Origin: Anaerobacillus arseniciselenatis
GTDB lineage: Bacteria > Bacillota > Bacilli > Bacillales > Anaerobacillaceae
Assembly: GCF_001865995.1 (NCBI RefSeq)
Contig: NZ_MLQQ01000001.1
Location: forward strand, 682,001-746,000
DNA: 64,000 bases
Direction of reading: 5' to 3'
Part shown: in pieces, positions 1 through 9,254 of the stretch
How the letters are laid out: every line of letters starts with the position of its first letter
Position numbering within the stretch: the stretch's first letter is position 1
The notes under the pieces: model-generated
Told to the model about the DNA's origin: nothing
What the model saw: only the letters and a program-made list of their open reading frames with translations
Database searches by the model: none
Program-made: the position numbers and the translations under genes

Positions 1-88
1 TTGAGTGTTGAGTGTTGAGTTTTTGTTAGTAATGCTACGAAGCCTCTCCTACAATCAACTCAAAATTCAAAACTCTTAACTCATAACT
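1..88. repeat. Short heptamer-type repeat tract 3' of ispA
   Basis: The stretch opens with three TTGAGTG-like units and closes, next to the ispA stop codon, with degenerate AACTCAA units. On the ispA coding strand the latter read as GAGTTxx repeats just after the stop. Similar tracts follow the genes ending at 13394 and 55136. No gene is visible. Confidence 0.5.
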
Positions 89-982
89 CTAACGGTCGCG
101 ATTCATAATATAGTCAGCTAGCATTTCTAATTTTTCGTGATCCATGTTCACGTTATATAAATATTCTTTTGCTTTTGAAATATGATCATCTAATTTTTTC
201 TTTGCTCCATCAAGACCAAGAAGTTTTGGATACGTGCTTTTTTCATTGGTAATGTCGCTACCAACGGGCTTGCCAAGTGTATCTTGACTACCTTCAATGT
301 CGAGAATATCATCTTTAATTTGAAATGCTAAACCAAGGTGTTTGGCAAAAGACCTTAAATTGTCAACATCATTATTACTCGCTTTTGCTATTATTGCTCC
401 AGCGATAATCGAAAAGCTTAATAGATCACCAGTTTTATGATGGTGAATAAACTCTAATTGTGATAACGAGAGACTTTTATTTTCCCCTTCCATATCGGCT
501 ACTTGCCCACCAACCATTCCTTCTGGACCAGATGCTCTGGTAAGCTCAGCTACTAACCTAAGTTTCTGATGCGGATCAATCATCGCCTCGTCCATCTTAA
601 CAATTACCTCAAATGCATAAGTGAGTAAAGCATCACCTGCCAAAATCGCTGTCGCATCACCGAAAACTTTATGATTCGTTAACTTTCCTCGACGAAAATC
701 ATCATTATCCATTGCAGGTAGGTCATCATGTATTAAAGAATATGTATGAATCATCTCAATTGCACTTGCTACCGGTAAACTATGTTGATAATTTCCGCCA
801 AATCCTTCGACTGTAGCAAACAGTAACATCGGTCTAAGGCGCTTCCCACCAGCTTGCAGGGAATAGAGCATTGCCTCTTTTAGAATAGAGGGAGCATTAA
901 GAGTAGTAACATATTCAGGTAGCTTTGTTTCAATTTGAGCTTTCCTTTCTTCAAGAAAAACTTCTAGAGTTAAACTATTCAA
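89..982 (-). CDS. ispA: Farnesyl diphosphate synthase (geranyltranstransferase)
   Basis: Short-chain trans-prenyltransferase of 297 residues that condenses IPP with DMAPP and GPP to make farnesyl diphosphate, the precursor of undecaprenyl, heptaprenyl and other isoprenoids. Both metal-binding aspartate motifs are intact: DDLPAMDNDD at 86-95, whose longer first motif is typical of bacterial FPP synthases, and DDILD at 224-228. The start is a TTG with AGGAGG eight bases upstream. It lies three bases after xseB, and the xseA-xseB-ispA order matches B. subtilis yqiB-yqiC-yqiD. It is probably translated from the same operon as folD and xseAB. Confidence 0.95.
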   Translation of the reverse strand: MNSLTLEVFLEERKAQIETKLPEYVTTLNAPSILKEAMLYSLQAGGKRLRPMLLFATVEGFGGNYQHSLPVASAIEMIHTYSLIHDDLPAMDNDDFRRGKLTNHKVFGDATAILAGDALLTYAFEVIVKMDEAMIDPHQKLRLVAELTRASGPEGMVGGQVADMEGENKSLSLSQLEFIHHHKTGDLLSFSIIAGAIIAKASNNDVDNLRSFAKHLGLAFQIKDDILDIEGSQDTLGKPVGSDITNEKSTYPKLLGLDGAKKKLDDHISKAKEYLYNVNMDHEKLEMLADYIMNRDR

Positions 983-985
983 TGA

Positions 986-1213
986 TTATTCCTCCTGAAA
1001 TGTTGTTAATTCAACTTCTCCATTCTCATGCAAGACGCGATCCATTTGGTTTTCAACTGTTTTTAATTTATCATGACAAAGCTTTGATAATAACATTCCT
1101 TCTTGAAACATTGATATCGCCTCTTCTAGTGGAACATCACCTAGTTCAAGCTTTTCTACAACTTCTTCTAACTTCTCCATTGCCTCTTCAAAAGTTTGCT
1201 TTTGCTCACTCAC
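986..1213 (-). CDS. xseB: Exodeoxyribonuclease VII small subunit
   Basis: A 75-residue, highly acidic helical protein with the [16 protein letters not shown] pattern of the XseB family. It binds the long coiled coil of XseA to form exonuclease VII, which degrades single-stranded DNA into oligonucleotides. The start is GTG with a GAGGTG ribosome-binding site eight bases upstream. It sits between xseA and ispA with spacings of 12 and 3 bases, so translational coupling is likely. Length and position are normal. Confidence 0.95.
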   Translation of the reverse strand: MSEQKQTFEEAMEKLEEVVEKLELGDVPLEEAISMFQEGMLLSKLCHDKLKTVENQMDRVLHENGEVELTTFQEE

Positions 1214-1225
1214 TTTTTTTACACC

Positions 1226-2569
1226 TCATTCTTTAACAGTGTCTTGAATATCACAAAACACTGAACCATCTTTAAGCTTAATTTTTAACTTTTCACCGAC
1301 TGAGACGTCTGTAACACTTTTTATTATTTTACCATCTTCTTTATAGGCCAAGCTATAACCTCTAGTCATAACTTTTAATGGATTTAATGCCTCTAACTTT
1401 GTTACTAACTGTTCAAATTGAAACTGCTTTTCTTTTTTTATATCATTAGTATGTTGGATTAATAGTGCTTCATTTTTAACAAGCTTTTCACGAAAGTTAG
1501 AAATATACCTTTCAGGGTGGTTTCTTTTAACATCTTTTTCAAGATGGTTTAAAGCCACCTTTTTACGTTCAATTAAGTGTTTCATCGAACGATGCAAGTC
1601 ATCAATAGTACGGTCAAGTTGTTGTTCTTTTTGCTTTACTAGTTGCTCTGGGTAACGAAATGCATACGACTTTTGAAGTGTAGAAAGCTTTTCTCTTTCA
1701 GCTTCTATTCGTTTACTAATCGCTCTTTTCATTCGAATCTTTCGTTGAAGTATGCGTTCGAGAAGCTCTTCTCGATTCGGAACAGCTAATTCAGCTGCAG
1801 CAGTTGGTGTTGCTGCGCGCTTGTCCGCAATAAAATCAGCAATCGTTACATCTGTCTCATGTCCAACAGCCGAAATAACGGGGACACCGGAATGAAAAAT
1901 AGCCTCAGCAACGATTTCCTCGTTAAACGCCCAAAGTTCTTCTATAGAACCCCCACCTCTGCCGACGATAAGGACATCTAGTTCACCAAGTTTATTTGCT
2001 TGTTTAATGGCTTTAGCGACCGAAGTTGGTGCACCATCACCTTGAACTAGAACAGGGAATAAAGTAATTCGTGCACTAGGAAAGCGACGTTTAAGGGTTG
2101 TAATAATATCTCTTATTGCAGCACCAGTAGGGGAGGTAATGACACCTATTTCCGAAGGGATGTTCGGTAACGGCTTTTTATACCTCTCATCAAAGTATCC
2201 TGCTGTTTCAAGCTTTTTTTTCAACTGTTCAAAAGCTAAATACAAATTACCAATACCATCTGGTTGCATTGCATTGACGTACATTTGATATTGCCCGTTA
2301 ACTTCGTAAACAGAGACATAGCCGCGAACAAGAACGTTCATACCGTTTTCAGGAATAAATTTTAAAAAACGGTTATTCCCTGCAAACATAACTGCTTGAA
2401 TTTTTGAATGCTCATCCTTAAGAGTAAAATACATATGCCCACGACTATGTTTTTTAAAATTAGAAATTTCACCTTTAACCCAGATGTTCTTTAGAACCTC
2501 GTCATTGTCAAATGTTCGTTTTATATACTTCGTTAAAGTTGCAATTGTAAAAATTTGATCATTTGACAT
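1226..2569 (-). CDS. xseA: Exodeoxyribonuclease VII large subunit
   Basis: Catalytic subunit of exonuclease VII, 447 residues. The N-terminal 100 residues form the OB-fold that binds single-stranded DNA. The nuclease core carries the family motif GRGGGSIEELWAFN at 203-216. Residues of roughly 260-400 are rich in Lys, Glu and Leu, as expected for the coiled coil that holds XseB. The ATG is preceded by AGGAGA, and folD ends 11 bases upstream on the same strand, so folD-xseA-xseB-ispA reads as one operon. Nothing appears degraded. Confidence 0.95.
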   Translation of the reverse strand: MSNDQIFTIATLTKYIKRTFDNDEVLKNIWVKGEISNFKKHSRGHMYFTLKDEHSKIQAVMFAGNNRFLKFIPENGMNVLVRGYVSVYEVNGQYQMYVNAMQPDGIGNLYLAFEQLKKKLETAGYFDERYKKPLPNIPSEIGVITSPTGAAIRDIITTLKRRFPSARITLFPVLVQGDGAPTSVAKAIKQANKLGELDVLIVGRGGGSIEELWAFNEEIVAEAIFHSGVPVISAVGHETDVTIADFIADKRAATPTAAAELAVPNREELLERILQRKIRMKRAISKRIEAEREKLSTLQKSYAFRYPEQLVKQKEQQLDRTIDDLHRSMKHLIERKKVALNHLEKDVKRNHPERYISNFREKLVKNEALLIQHTNDIKKEKQFQFEQLVTKLEALNPLKVMTRGYSLAYKEDGKIIKSVTDVSVGEKLKIKLKDGSVFCDIQDTVKE

Positions 2570-2580
2570 TTTTCGTCTCC

Positions 2581-3441
2581 TTACTTTGCATTTGCCAATA
2601 ATTTACCGGCTGACTTAACCGTATTAAATAAAAGCATCGTAATGGTCATTGGCCCTACTCCACCAGGCACAGGTGTAATATAAGAAGCTACTTCCTTTGC
2701 ATCGTCAAATACTACATCTCCACACAATTTCCCAGTTTCTAAGCGATTAACTCCAACATCAATAACGACACAACCTTCTTTCATAAAACTTGCATCAATG
2801 AAATTAGCTTTACCGACAGCAACAATTAAAATGTCGGCTTGTTTAGTAATGCTTCTCATATCTTTCGTACGGGAATGACAATATGTAACTGTCGCATTTT
2901 CATTAAGTAGTAATTGACCGACTGGCTTTCCGACAATATTACTTCTTCCAATAACAACAACGTGTTTTCCTTCGATTGAAATTTCTTTCGACTTAATCAT
3001 CTCAACAATTCCAAATGGTGTACACGGCAAGAAAGTATCTTCACCAATCATCATATTTCCTACACTAATTGGGTGGAAACCATCTACATCTTTATTAGGG
3101 TCAATACTTTCGATTACAGCTTTTTCTGAAATATGTGCTGGCAATGGTAATTGAACGAGAATACCGTGAATAGCATTATCGTTATTTAAGTCATGAATTT
3201 TTTGAAGTAACTCTTCTTCAGATACATTATCCTCTAACCTAAAAAGAACAGAGTAAATTCCAATTTCTTCGCAAGCTTTCTGTTTTGCTTTAACATACGA
3301 TTGACTTGCTGGATCTTCACCTACCAAAATAACAGCTAACCCAGGTTGAATTCCTTCCTTTTTAAGTTGTTCAACCTCTACTTTCATACTCTCCCTTTTT
3401 TCCTTCGCTAAATCTTTCCCACTAATAATTGTTGCAGACAT
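2581..3441 (-). CDS. folD: Bifunctional methylenetetrahydrofolate dehydrogenase/cyclohydrolase
   Basis: FolD, 286 residues, interconverts 5,10-methylene-, 5,10-methenyl- and 10-formyl-tetrahydrofolate using NADP, supplying one-carbon units for purines and formyl-Met. Visible family signatures are the YVxxK catalytic segment (Tyr49 to Lys53), VQLPLP, the nucleotide-binding GRSNIVGKP, and PGGVGPMT near the C-terminus. The ribosome-binding site AAGGGGGA fixes the ATG. It lies between nusB and xseA as in B. subtilis. Its product is the active one-carbon unit made by the glycine cleavage genes at 26.6-30.5 kb. Confidence 0.96.
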   Translation of the reverse strand: MSATIISGKDLAKEKRESMKVEVEQLKKEGIQPGLAVILVGEDPASQSYVKAKQKACEEIGIYSVLFRLEDNVSEEELLQKIHDLNNDNAIHGILVQLPLPAHISEKAVIESIDPNKDVDGFHPISVGNMMIGEDTFLPCTPFGIVEMIKSKEISIEGKHVVVIGRSNIVGKPVGQLLLNENATVTYCHSRTKDMRSITKQADILIVAVGKANFIDASFMKEGCVVIDVGVNRLETGKLCGDVVFDDAKEVASYITPVPGGVGPMTITMLLFNTVKSAGKLLANAK

Positions 3442-3525
3442 CTTATTTCCCCCTTAAAAATAATTTTTTTATATTATTTTAGAAAATAACAACTCGTATT
3501 TCCTAAAAGTTTGCAACCAAAAAAA

Positions 3526-3921
3526 TTAAATCTTTAATGTTTCTGCAATCTTTGATAAAACTCCATTAACGAAGCGACCACTCTCTTCTCCCCCAAAACT
3601 TTTCGCTACATCAATGGCTTCGTTTAAAGAAACATTAATCGGAATATCTTCTACAAACTTCATTTCATAAATAGCCATACGAATTACAGCGCGGTCCACA
3701 TTACCAACTCGCTCCAAAGTCCAATTTTCTAAATGGCTAGTAAATAAATCATCGATAATTTTTAAATTTTCTAGTGTCCCACTTACAAGCTGTTCTAAAA
3801 ATGGATCATTAGATTCATTCTCTTCTAATACGTTATGTATCGCTTCCTCTTTATCAGTCCCACTCATGTCGACTTGAAAAAGAGACTGAACGGCTTTTAT
3901 TCTAGCGATTCTTCTTTTCAT
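3526..3921 (-). CDS. nusB: Transcription antitermination factor NusB
   Basis: All-helical RNA-binding protein of 131 residues that pairs with NusE (ribosomal protein S10) on boxA during antitermination of rRNA operons. It has the basic N-terminus MKRRIARIKAVQSLFQ and the conserved C-terminal segment with IPINVSLNEAIDVAKSFG and FVNGVLSKI. The ribosome-binding site AAGGAG fixes the start. Upstream on the same strand a strong terminator (4077-4137) separates it from asp23/accBC, so nusB probably begins a new transcription unit with folD-xseAB-ispA. Confidence 0.95.
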   Translation of the reverse strand: MKRRIARIKAVQSLFQVDMSGTDKEEAIHNVLEENESNDPFLEQLVSGTLENLKIIDDLFTSHLENWTLERVGNVDRAVIRMAIYEMKFVEDIPINVSLNEAIDVAKSFGGEESGRFVNGVLSKIAETLKI

Positions 3922-4076
3922 GCGTAAACTTCTCCTTTAAAATCGTAATTACCAATTTTGATCATACCATAATCTTTCCCATTCTTACAGAAGCCAAGTA
4001 TTATTAGTATAAAAAAATTATAGGTTTTTATTAAAATGTAAAATCAAGGGTTTCCTTTCCAACTATTTACACACAA

Positions 4077-4137
4077 AAGAATGACTCAAGAATAGGCAGC
4101 CTTCAACTGAAGGTTAAATACCTCTTGAGTCATTCTT
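4077..4137 (-). terminator. Strong intrinsic terminator between yqhY and nusB
   Basis: Two 15-base arms (4077-4091 and 4123-4137) are perfectly complementary and enclose a second small hairpin, CCTTC/GAAGG. On the minus strand the stem is followed by TTTT. It sits just after the asp23-like gene and would end the accB-accC-yqhY transcript. Confidence 0.8.
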
Positions 4138-4144
4138 AAAAAAT

Positions 4145-4552
4145 TTATTCTTGAGTAGTATCCGCTATTACTTCTTGCTGTTCAAGTTGAATACCAACTA
4201 CATGAACATTAACTGCGTTTAAATCAATGGCAGTCATTGTTTTTAATGTTTGATGGATATTTTCTTGAATTTGTTTTGCCACATCCGGAATCGATACACC
4301 GTAATTGATGACTACGTAAACATCAACAGAGATACCGTCTTCTTCTAAGTCTACTTTTACACCTTTTCCATGACTCTTACGACCAAGTCTTTCAGCAACT
4401 CCAGTCGCAAAATTCCCTCTCATCGTTGCAACACCTTCAATTTCAGCTGCTGCAATGCTTGTCACAACTTCTATTACCTCAGGAGCAATTTCTACTTTTC
4501 CTAATCTTGTATGTTGATGTTCCATATCAATGACGTGATTTTTTTCTGTCAT
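4145..4552 (-). CDS. yqhY: Asp23/Gls24 family envelope-stress protein (YqhY)
   Basis: A 135-residue Asp23/Gls24-family protein. The core IAPEVIEVVTSIAAAEIEGV and the segment VDVYVVINYGVSIPDVAKQIQENI are typical. In Firmicutes this gene is conserved next to accBC, and in B. subtilis YqhY has been linked to control of acetyl-CoA carboxylase, so its place directly after accC fits. No membrane segment or enzyme motif is visible. The start has a GGAGGC ribosome-binding site. Confidence 0.88.
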   Translation of the reverse strand: MTEKNHVIDMEHQHTRLGKVEIAPEVIEVVTSIAAAEIEGVATMRGNFATGVAERLGRKSHGKGVKVDLEEDGISVDVYVVINYGVSIPDVAKQIQENIHQTLKTMTAIDLNAVNVHVVGIQLEQQEVIADTTQE

Positions 4553-4606
4553 ATTGTTTGCCTCCTAGAATCGATTTTGCTAAATATACAACAATTTTAC
4601 CATTGT

Positions 4607-5959
4607 TTATTTACGAGATAAATCATGAAGTTCTAGAAACTTAGTGTTAAATTCTCCACTAACGAATGTTTGGTGATCTAAAAGTCGTAAATGAAATGGA
4701 ATTGTCGTATCAACACCCTCGATAACAAATTCACCTAGAGCTCTTTTCATACGACAAATTGCCTCATCACGTGTTTCTCCATATGTTATCACTTTGGCAA
4801 TCATCGAATCATAAAACGGTGGTATTTTATATCCAGGGTATGCTGCTGAATCCACCCTAACACCTAGGCCTCCTGGTGGCAAGTACATTGTAATCTCCCC
4901 TGGAGAAGGCATGAAATTTTTGTCAGGATTTTCAGCATTAATCCGACATTCGATCGACCAACCATTAAATGTAATCTCTTCTTGACTTAAGCTTAGTTTT
5001 TCTCCTGAAGCTACTAAAATTTGTTGCTTAATTAAATCGATGCCTGTCACCATTTCTGTCACTGGATGTTCTACTTGAATTCTCGTATTCATTTCCATGA
5101 AATAAAAATCACCCGTATTGTGATCAAAGATGAATTCTACCGTCCCAGCACCTGAATAATTGACGGCTTGGGCTGCAGCTACAGCAGCACTTCCCATTTC
5201 CTGACGTTTTTCTTCCGTTATTGCAGGTGAAGGAGTTTCTTCTAAAAGCTTTTGCAGTCTACGCTGAATGCTACAATCTCTTTCACCTAAGTGAACAACA
5301 TTTCCGTAGTTATCAGCTAATACTTGAATTTCAACGTGACGAAAATCCTCGATATATTTTTCAATGTAAACACCCGGATTCCCGAAAGCAGTTTGTGCTT
5401 CTTGTTGAGTGATCGTCACTCCTTTAATTAGTTCTTCTTTATTTCTAGCTACGCGAATTCCTTTTCCGCCACCCCCTGCAGTGGCTTTTATAATGACAGG
5501 AAAAGTAATCTCATTCGCGATATTTAGCGCATCTTCTACATCTTCAATAATTCCGTTCGATCCTGGAACAATAGGAACTCCAGCTTGTTTCATTGTTTCC
5601 CTAGCTACATCTTTTGTGCCCATTTTACGAATTGCCTCTGGGCTTGGGCCAACAAAAGTTACTTTACACTCATTACATATCTCTGCAAAATCAGCATTTT
5701 CAGCTAAAAAGCCATAACCCGGATGAATCGCATCAACTTCTGTTAAAGTTGCTACACTCATAATATTTGTGTAGTTTAAATAACTTTTTGCTGAAGCCGT
5801 AGGCCCAATACAATAAGCTTCATCCGCTAACCTCACATGCAAGGCATCCTTGTCAGCTTCCGAATATACACTAACTGTTTCAATACCCAATTCACGACAT
5901 GCCCGTATAATTCGTACGGCAATTTCTCCTCGATTTGCTACTAATAGTTTTTTTATCAT
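4607..5959 (-). CDS. accC: Acetyl-CoA carboxylase, biotin carboxylase subunit
   Basis: ATP-grasp enzyme of 450 residues that carboxylates the biotin on AccB using ATP and bicarbonate, the first half of malonyl-CoA synthesis for fatty acids. The N-terminal [23 protein letters not shown], the glycine-rich ATP loop GGGGKGI near 163, and the active-site stretch [14 protein letters not shown] in the last third are all present. It starts 12 bases after accB with a GGAGAG site. The carboxyltransferase genes accA and accD are not in this window. Confidence 0.96.
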   Translation of the reverse strand: MIKKLLVANRGEIAVRIIRACRELGIETVSVYSEADKDALHVRLADEAYCIGPTASAKSYLNYTNIMSVATLTEVDAIHPGYGFLAENADFAEICNECKVTFVGPSPEAIRKMGTKDVARETMKQAGVPIVPGSNGIIEDVEDALNIANEITFPVIIKATAGGGGKGIRVARNKEELIKGVTITQQEAQTAFGNPGVYIEKYIEDFRHVEIQVLADNYGNVVHLGERDCSIQRRLQKLLEETPSPAITEEKRQEMGSAAVAAAQAVNYSGAGTVEFIFDHNTGDFYFMEMNTRIQVEHPVTEMVTGIDLIKQQILVASGEKLSLSQEEITFNGWSIECRINAENPDKNFMPSPGEITMYLPPGGLGVRVDSAAYPGYKIPPFYDSMIAKVITYGETRDEAICRMKRALGEFVIEGVDTTIPFHLRLLDHQTFVSGEFNTKFLELHDLSRK

Positions 5960-5971
5960 CTAGATTCTCTC

Positions 5972-6469
5972 CTATTCAGGTTTCACTAAAAATAGCTCTT
6001 GACCGTATTCAACAAGTTGTCCATTTTCAACTAAAATCTCTACAATTTCACCACTGATTTCGGCTTCAAGTTCATTCATTAATTTCATTGCTTCGACAAT
6101 ACAAACAACAGAATCATTTTTCACTTTATCTCCAACTTTAACGTAGTTAGGTGAATCAGGGGATGGGGCGGCATAAAAAGTACCTACCATCGGAGCCGTA
6201 ATTTTATGTAAGTTCTCATCTTTAGCAACTACCGGTGCCTCTTGTTTTACTTGTTGTTCAGGGTGCGCCTGTTGTACTGGAGCGGCCTGTTCTGGCGCTT
6301 GCGCTACGGCTGGTTGCTGAACGACTAACGGTTGTGCTTGAACTTGTTCTGTTACTTTTCGTTCTTTCCTTAAAGTAACTTTCGTGCCCTCTTGTTCATA
6401 TTTAAACTCTTCAATACTTGACTGATCGATTGCCTTAATTAGTTCGCGTATATCTTGAATTTTTAACAT
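5972..6469 (-). CDS. accB: Biotin carboxyl carrier protein of acetyl-CoA carboxylase
   Basis: BCCP, about 165 residues. It has an N-terminal helical domain ([15 protein letters not shown]), a Pro/Ala/Gln-rich linker at about 45-80, and a C-terminal biotinyl domain with VEAMKLMNE, where Lys129 takes the biotin. The ATG at 6469 is preferred over an upstream ATG at 6487 because the latter overlaps the GAGGAG ribosome-binding site, and because BCCPs normally begin MLxIxxI. First gene of the accB-accC-yqhY unit. Confidence 0.95.
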   Translation of the reverse strand: MLKIQDIRELIKAIDQSSIEEFKYEQEGTKVTLRKERKVTEQVQAQPLVVQQPAVAQAPEQAAPVQQAHPEQQVKQEAPVVAKDENLHKITAPMVGTFYAAPSPDSPNYVKVGDKVKNDSVVCIVEAMKLMNELEAEISGEIVEILVENGQLVEYGQELFLVKPE

Positions 6470-6633
6470 CTCTAAATCACTCCTCATTAATTTTCATCAT
6501 TTCTTTTTCAGCACTCTTTTATACTTATACATTACTCAATCCATAACATAGAAGTAGCTATTTTCAGTTTGTCTTATGACTAACTACTAATTTTATGCTA
6601 CATTAAAATTTATTATTTTAAAAGTATTTTTTT

Positions 6634-6752
6634 GAGTGAATTTCATAATTACCAAAAATGAGCCACATCATGCAACATATAGTTTGCGAATGATTTTGAC
6701 GCAACTATATATTGATCTTAGTGGAGAGAATGATGAATTATGAAATTCATTA
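6634..6752 (+). mobile_element. 119-bp inverted-repeat element, type A, copy 1
   Basis: MITE-like element with the left end GAGTGAATTTCATAATT and the right end AATTATGAAATTCATTA. The central hairpin has CAACATATAG and CTATATATTG arms. It lies between accB and the 116-residue gene, followed directly by that gene's terminator. The flanks do not show an obvious 4-bp duplication. The rest of 6470-6792 is AT-rich leader sequence. Confidence 0.85.
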
Positions 6753-6762
6753 TAAAAAAAAA

Positions 6763-6787
6763 AATGACTCAAATATTTTGAGCCATT
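6763..6787 (-). terminator. Intrinsic terminator of the 116-residue gene
   Basis: The arms ATGACTCAAA and TTTGAGCCAT form a stem with a short AT loop. On the minus strand the stem is followed by a run of about eleven T residues. It lies just after the stop of the gene at 6793-7143. Confidence 0.75.
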
Positions 6788-6792
6788 CGTGA

Positions 6793-7143
6793 TTATTCCT
6801 GTTCTACGACTTGTTCTACTGCAACATCATTTTTGTATTGTTTAAAAACTGGAAACTCTGAAAGATTCTCTGGGATTTTACCGTCTTCTAATAAAATGAT
6901 TTTCACAATATTTTTATTCCTCGCCATATGAAATTTATCTCCATATTCATTTTCCGTTGTATATTTCTTTAGGGATTGATAGTCCTCTTCTTGAATAGAA
7001 ACTTTGTACTTCTCACCATCTACGTCTTCCGTTTCTTGTTCAAACCCTACTTCAAATTCAACAATTTGAATTTGGTCGTTTTTCATGTTTCTTGTTTGTT
7101 CTAATACGGCCTTAGCCCCTTCAGTTAAATCAGTCCATTGCAT
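6793..7143 (-). CDS. Small acidic cytoplasmic protein, function unknown
   Basis: A 116-residue protein that I do not recognise. It is acidic, has no membrane segment or cysteine, and alternates charged and hydrophobic residues in a way that suggests a small mixed alpha/beta fold. It ends in a Val/Glu-rich tail. The start has a good AAGGGAG ribosome-binding site, and the gene has its own terminator, so it is likely real and monocistronic. It sits between accB and spoIIIAH, where B. subtilis has no clear counterpart that I can recall. Confidence 0.75.
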   Translation of the reverse strand: MQWTDLTEGAKAVLEQTRNMKNDQIQIVEFEVGFEQETEDVDGEKYKVSIQEEDYQSLKKYTTENEYGDKFHMARNKNIVKIILLEDGKIPENLSEFPVFKQYKNDVAVEQVVEQE

Positions 7144-7282
7144 GATGATCTCTCCCTTATTGGAAAATACATTTTCTAATCAATGACGTATTATATCACT
7201 AAAAAAAAAGAAATGCATCTTTAAGGATAGCATTTTCCAAAAAACATCATATTAAATATGGAAAAACTGCACAAAAAAATTA

Positions 7283-7313
7283 TGTGAGCTTAGCATCGAA
7301 GCTACAGCCCACA
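7283..7313 (-). terminator. Terminator of the spoIIIA operon
   Basis: On the minus strand TGTGGGC and GCTCACA, with an inner TAGC/GCTA, form a stem closed by a six-base loop and followed by TAATTTTTTTG. It lies about 45 bases after the spoIIIAH stop and is the natural end of the spoIIIAA-AH transcript. Confidence 0.7.
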
Positions 7314-7355
7314 CAATTGTTAATTTTACATTTTAAATTTTAAATTATTGGGTAA

Positions 7356-7940
7356 TTAATTTGTTGGATGGAAAGCTACCGCGATTTTATCAATTCCTAA
7401 TTGTTCTCGAGCCATTAAATTAATCTTTAAAGCCTCTTCTCTAGAAAGCTCATCAGCTTTTACGATTACCTTTACTTCGTTTCCTTCAGCAATAACGAGT
7501 ACATCTTGATAACCTTCTGTTTTAATTAATGTTTCTAACATTTCTTCTTTTTGAGCTAGTACATGTAGACTTTCATTTTTATCAAACGCTTGACTCTGAA
7601 CATCCGGAGAAGCATCGGCAGAAGCAATTACAGCTACATAGTCTTCACTTAAACGATCTCTTGCAACTTGTCTGTCTAAACGAATGGACGTGAACGTGTC
7701 ATCGCTTGATGATCCAGATAAGATGTTATCAATGTCATCTTCGAATAAGCTTTCTAAATCAGCGTCAGTTACTTCATCAAATTCTACAAAAGTTCCATCA
7801 TCTTCACTTGTTTCTTCTTTTTGATCATCATCTAAATAAGCGAGATCCGTTTGAATAGGTGATGTAATGTAATACACCGATAAAACAATAATTAAACTAA
7901 GCATTGTCAGTAACCATACAGTTTGTCTTTTTAATACCAT
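7356..7940 (-). CDS. spoIIIAH: Stage III sporulation protein AH
   Basis: Mother-cell membrane protein of 194 residues whose extracellular domain binds forespore SpoIIQ across the intermembrane space, forming the feeding-tube-like channel needed for late forespore gene expression. There is one N-terminal membrane helix (about residues 8-28), an acidic low-complexity linker (DDDQKEETSEDD), and a C-terminal ring-building domain related to YscJ/FliF (SREEALKINLMAREQLGIDKIAVAFHP). It is the last gene of the operon, three bases after spoIIIAG. Confidence 0.93.
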   Translation of the reverse strand: MVLKRQTVWLLTMLSLIIVLSVYYITSPIQTDLAYLDDDQKEETSEDDGTFVEFDEVTDADLESLFEDDIDNILSGSSSDDTFTSIRLDRQVARDRLSEDYVAVIASADASPDVQSQAFDKNESLHVLAQKEEMLETLIKTEGYQDVLVIAEGNEVKVIVKADELSREEALKINLMAREQLGIDKIAVAFHPTN

Positions 7941-7943
7941 TTT

Positions 7944-8600
7944 TTAATCCCCCTTTGAATTCTTAGGTAATACAGAAACTCGATGAGAAGGTACGTCTAA
8001 AACTCTACTCACAGCTTCTACCACCCATGTTTTTACTTGAATATTTTCAACACCTCTAGCTACAACAAGAACACCTCTAATTGTCGGTTTCTCTACTTTA
8101 GCTATCAGTGGCTCTTCTTTATCTCCACTTCTCGTTATGACAACCTGGTCATCGCGAGTAATATCTTCAACTTTTCTCGTTCCACCTTCACGATCTGTTT
8201 CATCTGTATTTTGCTGCTTTGTAGTTACGTTTCTTTCAAACACTTTTTTCTCTGTTTCAGCTAAATTGATCATCACTGTTACATCAGAGACTCCTACAAT
8301 TTGTTCAAGTGCCTCTCGAAGTTGTTTCTCATACGTATATTCGTAATCTTGCATTGAGTAAGGTTCGTCGCCTGAACTTTTACTACTAAAGACAGCGACC
8401 TCTTCACTACTACTTTTCGTTTCATCACTGAATACTGGAACACTTTGTTGATTATCATTTGATTTTGTGAAGTTACTGAATATCATTAATGCCAGTCCTA
8501 CACAAAGAACAATTGCCAAATATTGAATTGGGGTACTTCGCTTTTTCTTTTCCCCCGTATTAAAAAGTTTTTTAAGCCATTGATCTTTTTTTTCTGTCAT
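7944..8600 (-). CDS. spoIIIAG: Stage III sporulation protein AG
   Basis: Ring-forming component of the SpoIIIA-SpoIIQ channel, 218 residues. There is a basic cytoplasmic start, one membrane helix near 25-45, a Ser/Asp-rich linker and a C-terminal ring-building motif domain (LREALEQIVGVSDVTVMINL and GVLVVARGV). The start codon overlaps the spoIIIAF stop as ATGA, indicating coupled translation. The length is close to the family norm. Confidence 0.93.
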   Translation of the reverse strand: MTEKKDQWLKKLFNTGEKKKRSTPIQYLAIVLCVGLALMIFSNFTKSNDNQQSVPVFSDETKSSSEEVAVFSSKSSGDEPYSMQDYEYTYEKQLREALEQIVGVSDVTVMINLAETEKKVFERNVTTKQQNTDETDREGGTRKVEDITRDDQVVITRSGDKEEPLIAKVEKPTIRGVLVVARGVENIQVKTWVVEAVSRVLDVPSHRVSVLPKNSKGD

Positions 8601-9241
8601 TTGTCTTTTCTCCCTCCTTCCATAACAACTTCAATTTTCTCTGTTGGGATGTGCCACTCGGAAGATAAATAACGAATGATTTCATTCTTATTAGTTTCTT
8701 CTTGCTGAATCGGTTCACTTCTTTTCGTCGTATCAATCGAAACTAAAGCAACAGCTTCTATAGCTTCATCTTTTGTAGTACTTAAATTCATATCTTGTGG
8801 TGTAAGTTCGATTACCACATTCGAAATACTATTGGAAGGATCTTCTTCTTCGATAAAATTATTAATGGTTGCTCTTACATCGACAATTTCTTTTTCAAAC
8901 TTTGTGATCATCTCCTCTTCTACTTGTCTCTTTAATTGGACAGCCACCTGTTCTGAAATATATGCAAGTTGTGCCTGTTGTATTTCTATTTTTTTATTCT
9001 CTATTGAATTTTCTATATCTGCTTCATGAAATTGTCCGGGTAAGCTTATCGAATCCACCCAACTATCAACATCTTTTGAAAAAATTGAAAATAAAGGGTT
9101 GAGAATTGCGACGAGTATTAACAAACCAACTACCATTTTCACATATCTTTGTAAGCTTGAATTCGGCAGAAGGAGCTCTAATATGGTTGCAAGTAATATT
9201 AATAAAATAATATTGCTGATCCATTCCGTTAAAAATTGCAT
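8597..9241 (-). CDS. spoIIIAF: Stage III sporulation protein AF
   Basis: About 214 residues with two N-terminal membrane helices (TEWISNIILLILLATILELLL and VKMVVGLLILVAIL) followed by a soluble domain, the known layout of SpoIIIAF. The ATG at 9241 is chosen because AGGAGG lies seven bases upstream. The longer GTG-start version would put the start inside that site. It is coupled to spoIIIAG by a four-base overlap. Confidence 0.92.
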   Translation of the reverse strand: MQFLTEWISNIILLILLATILELLLPNSSLQRYVKMVVGLLILVAILNPLFSIFSKDVDSWVDSISLPGQFHEADIENSIENKKIEIQQAQLAYISEQVAVQLKRQVEEEMITKFEKEIVDVRATINNFIEEEDPSNSISNVVIELTPQDMNLSTTKDEAIEAVALVSIDTTKRSEPIQQEETNKNEIIRYLSSEWHIPTEKIEVVMEGGRKDK

Positions 9242-9254
9242 AACCACCCCTCCT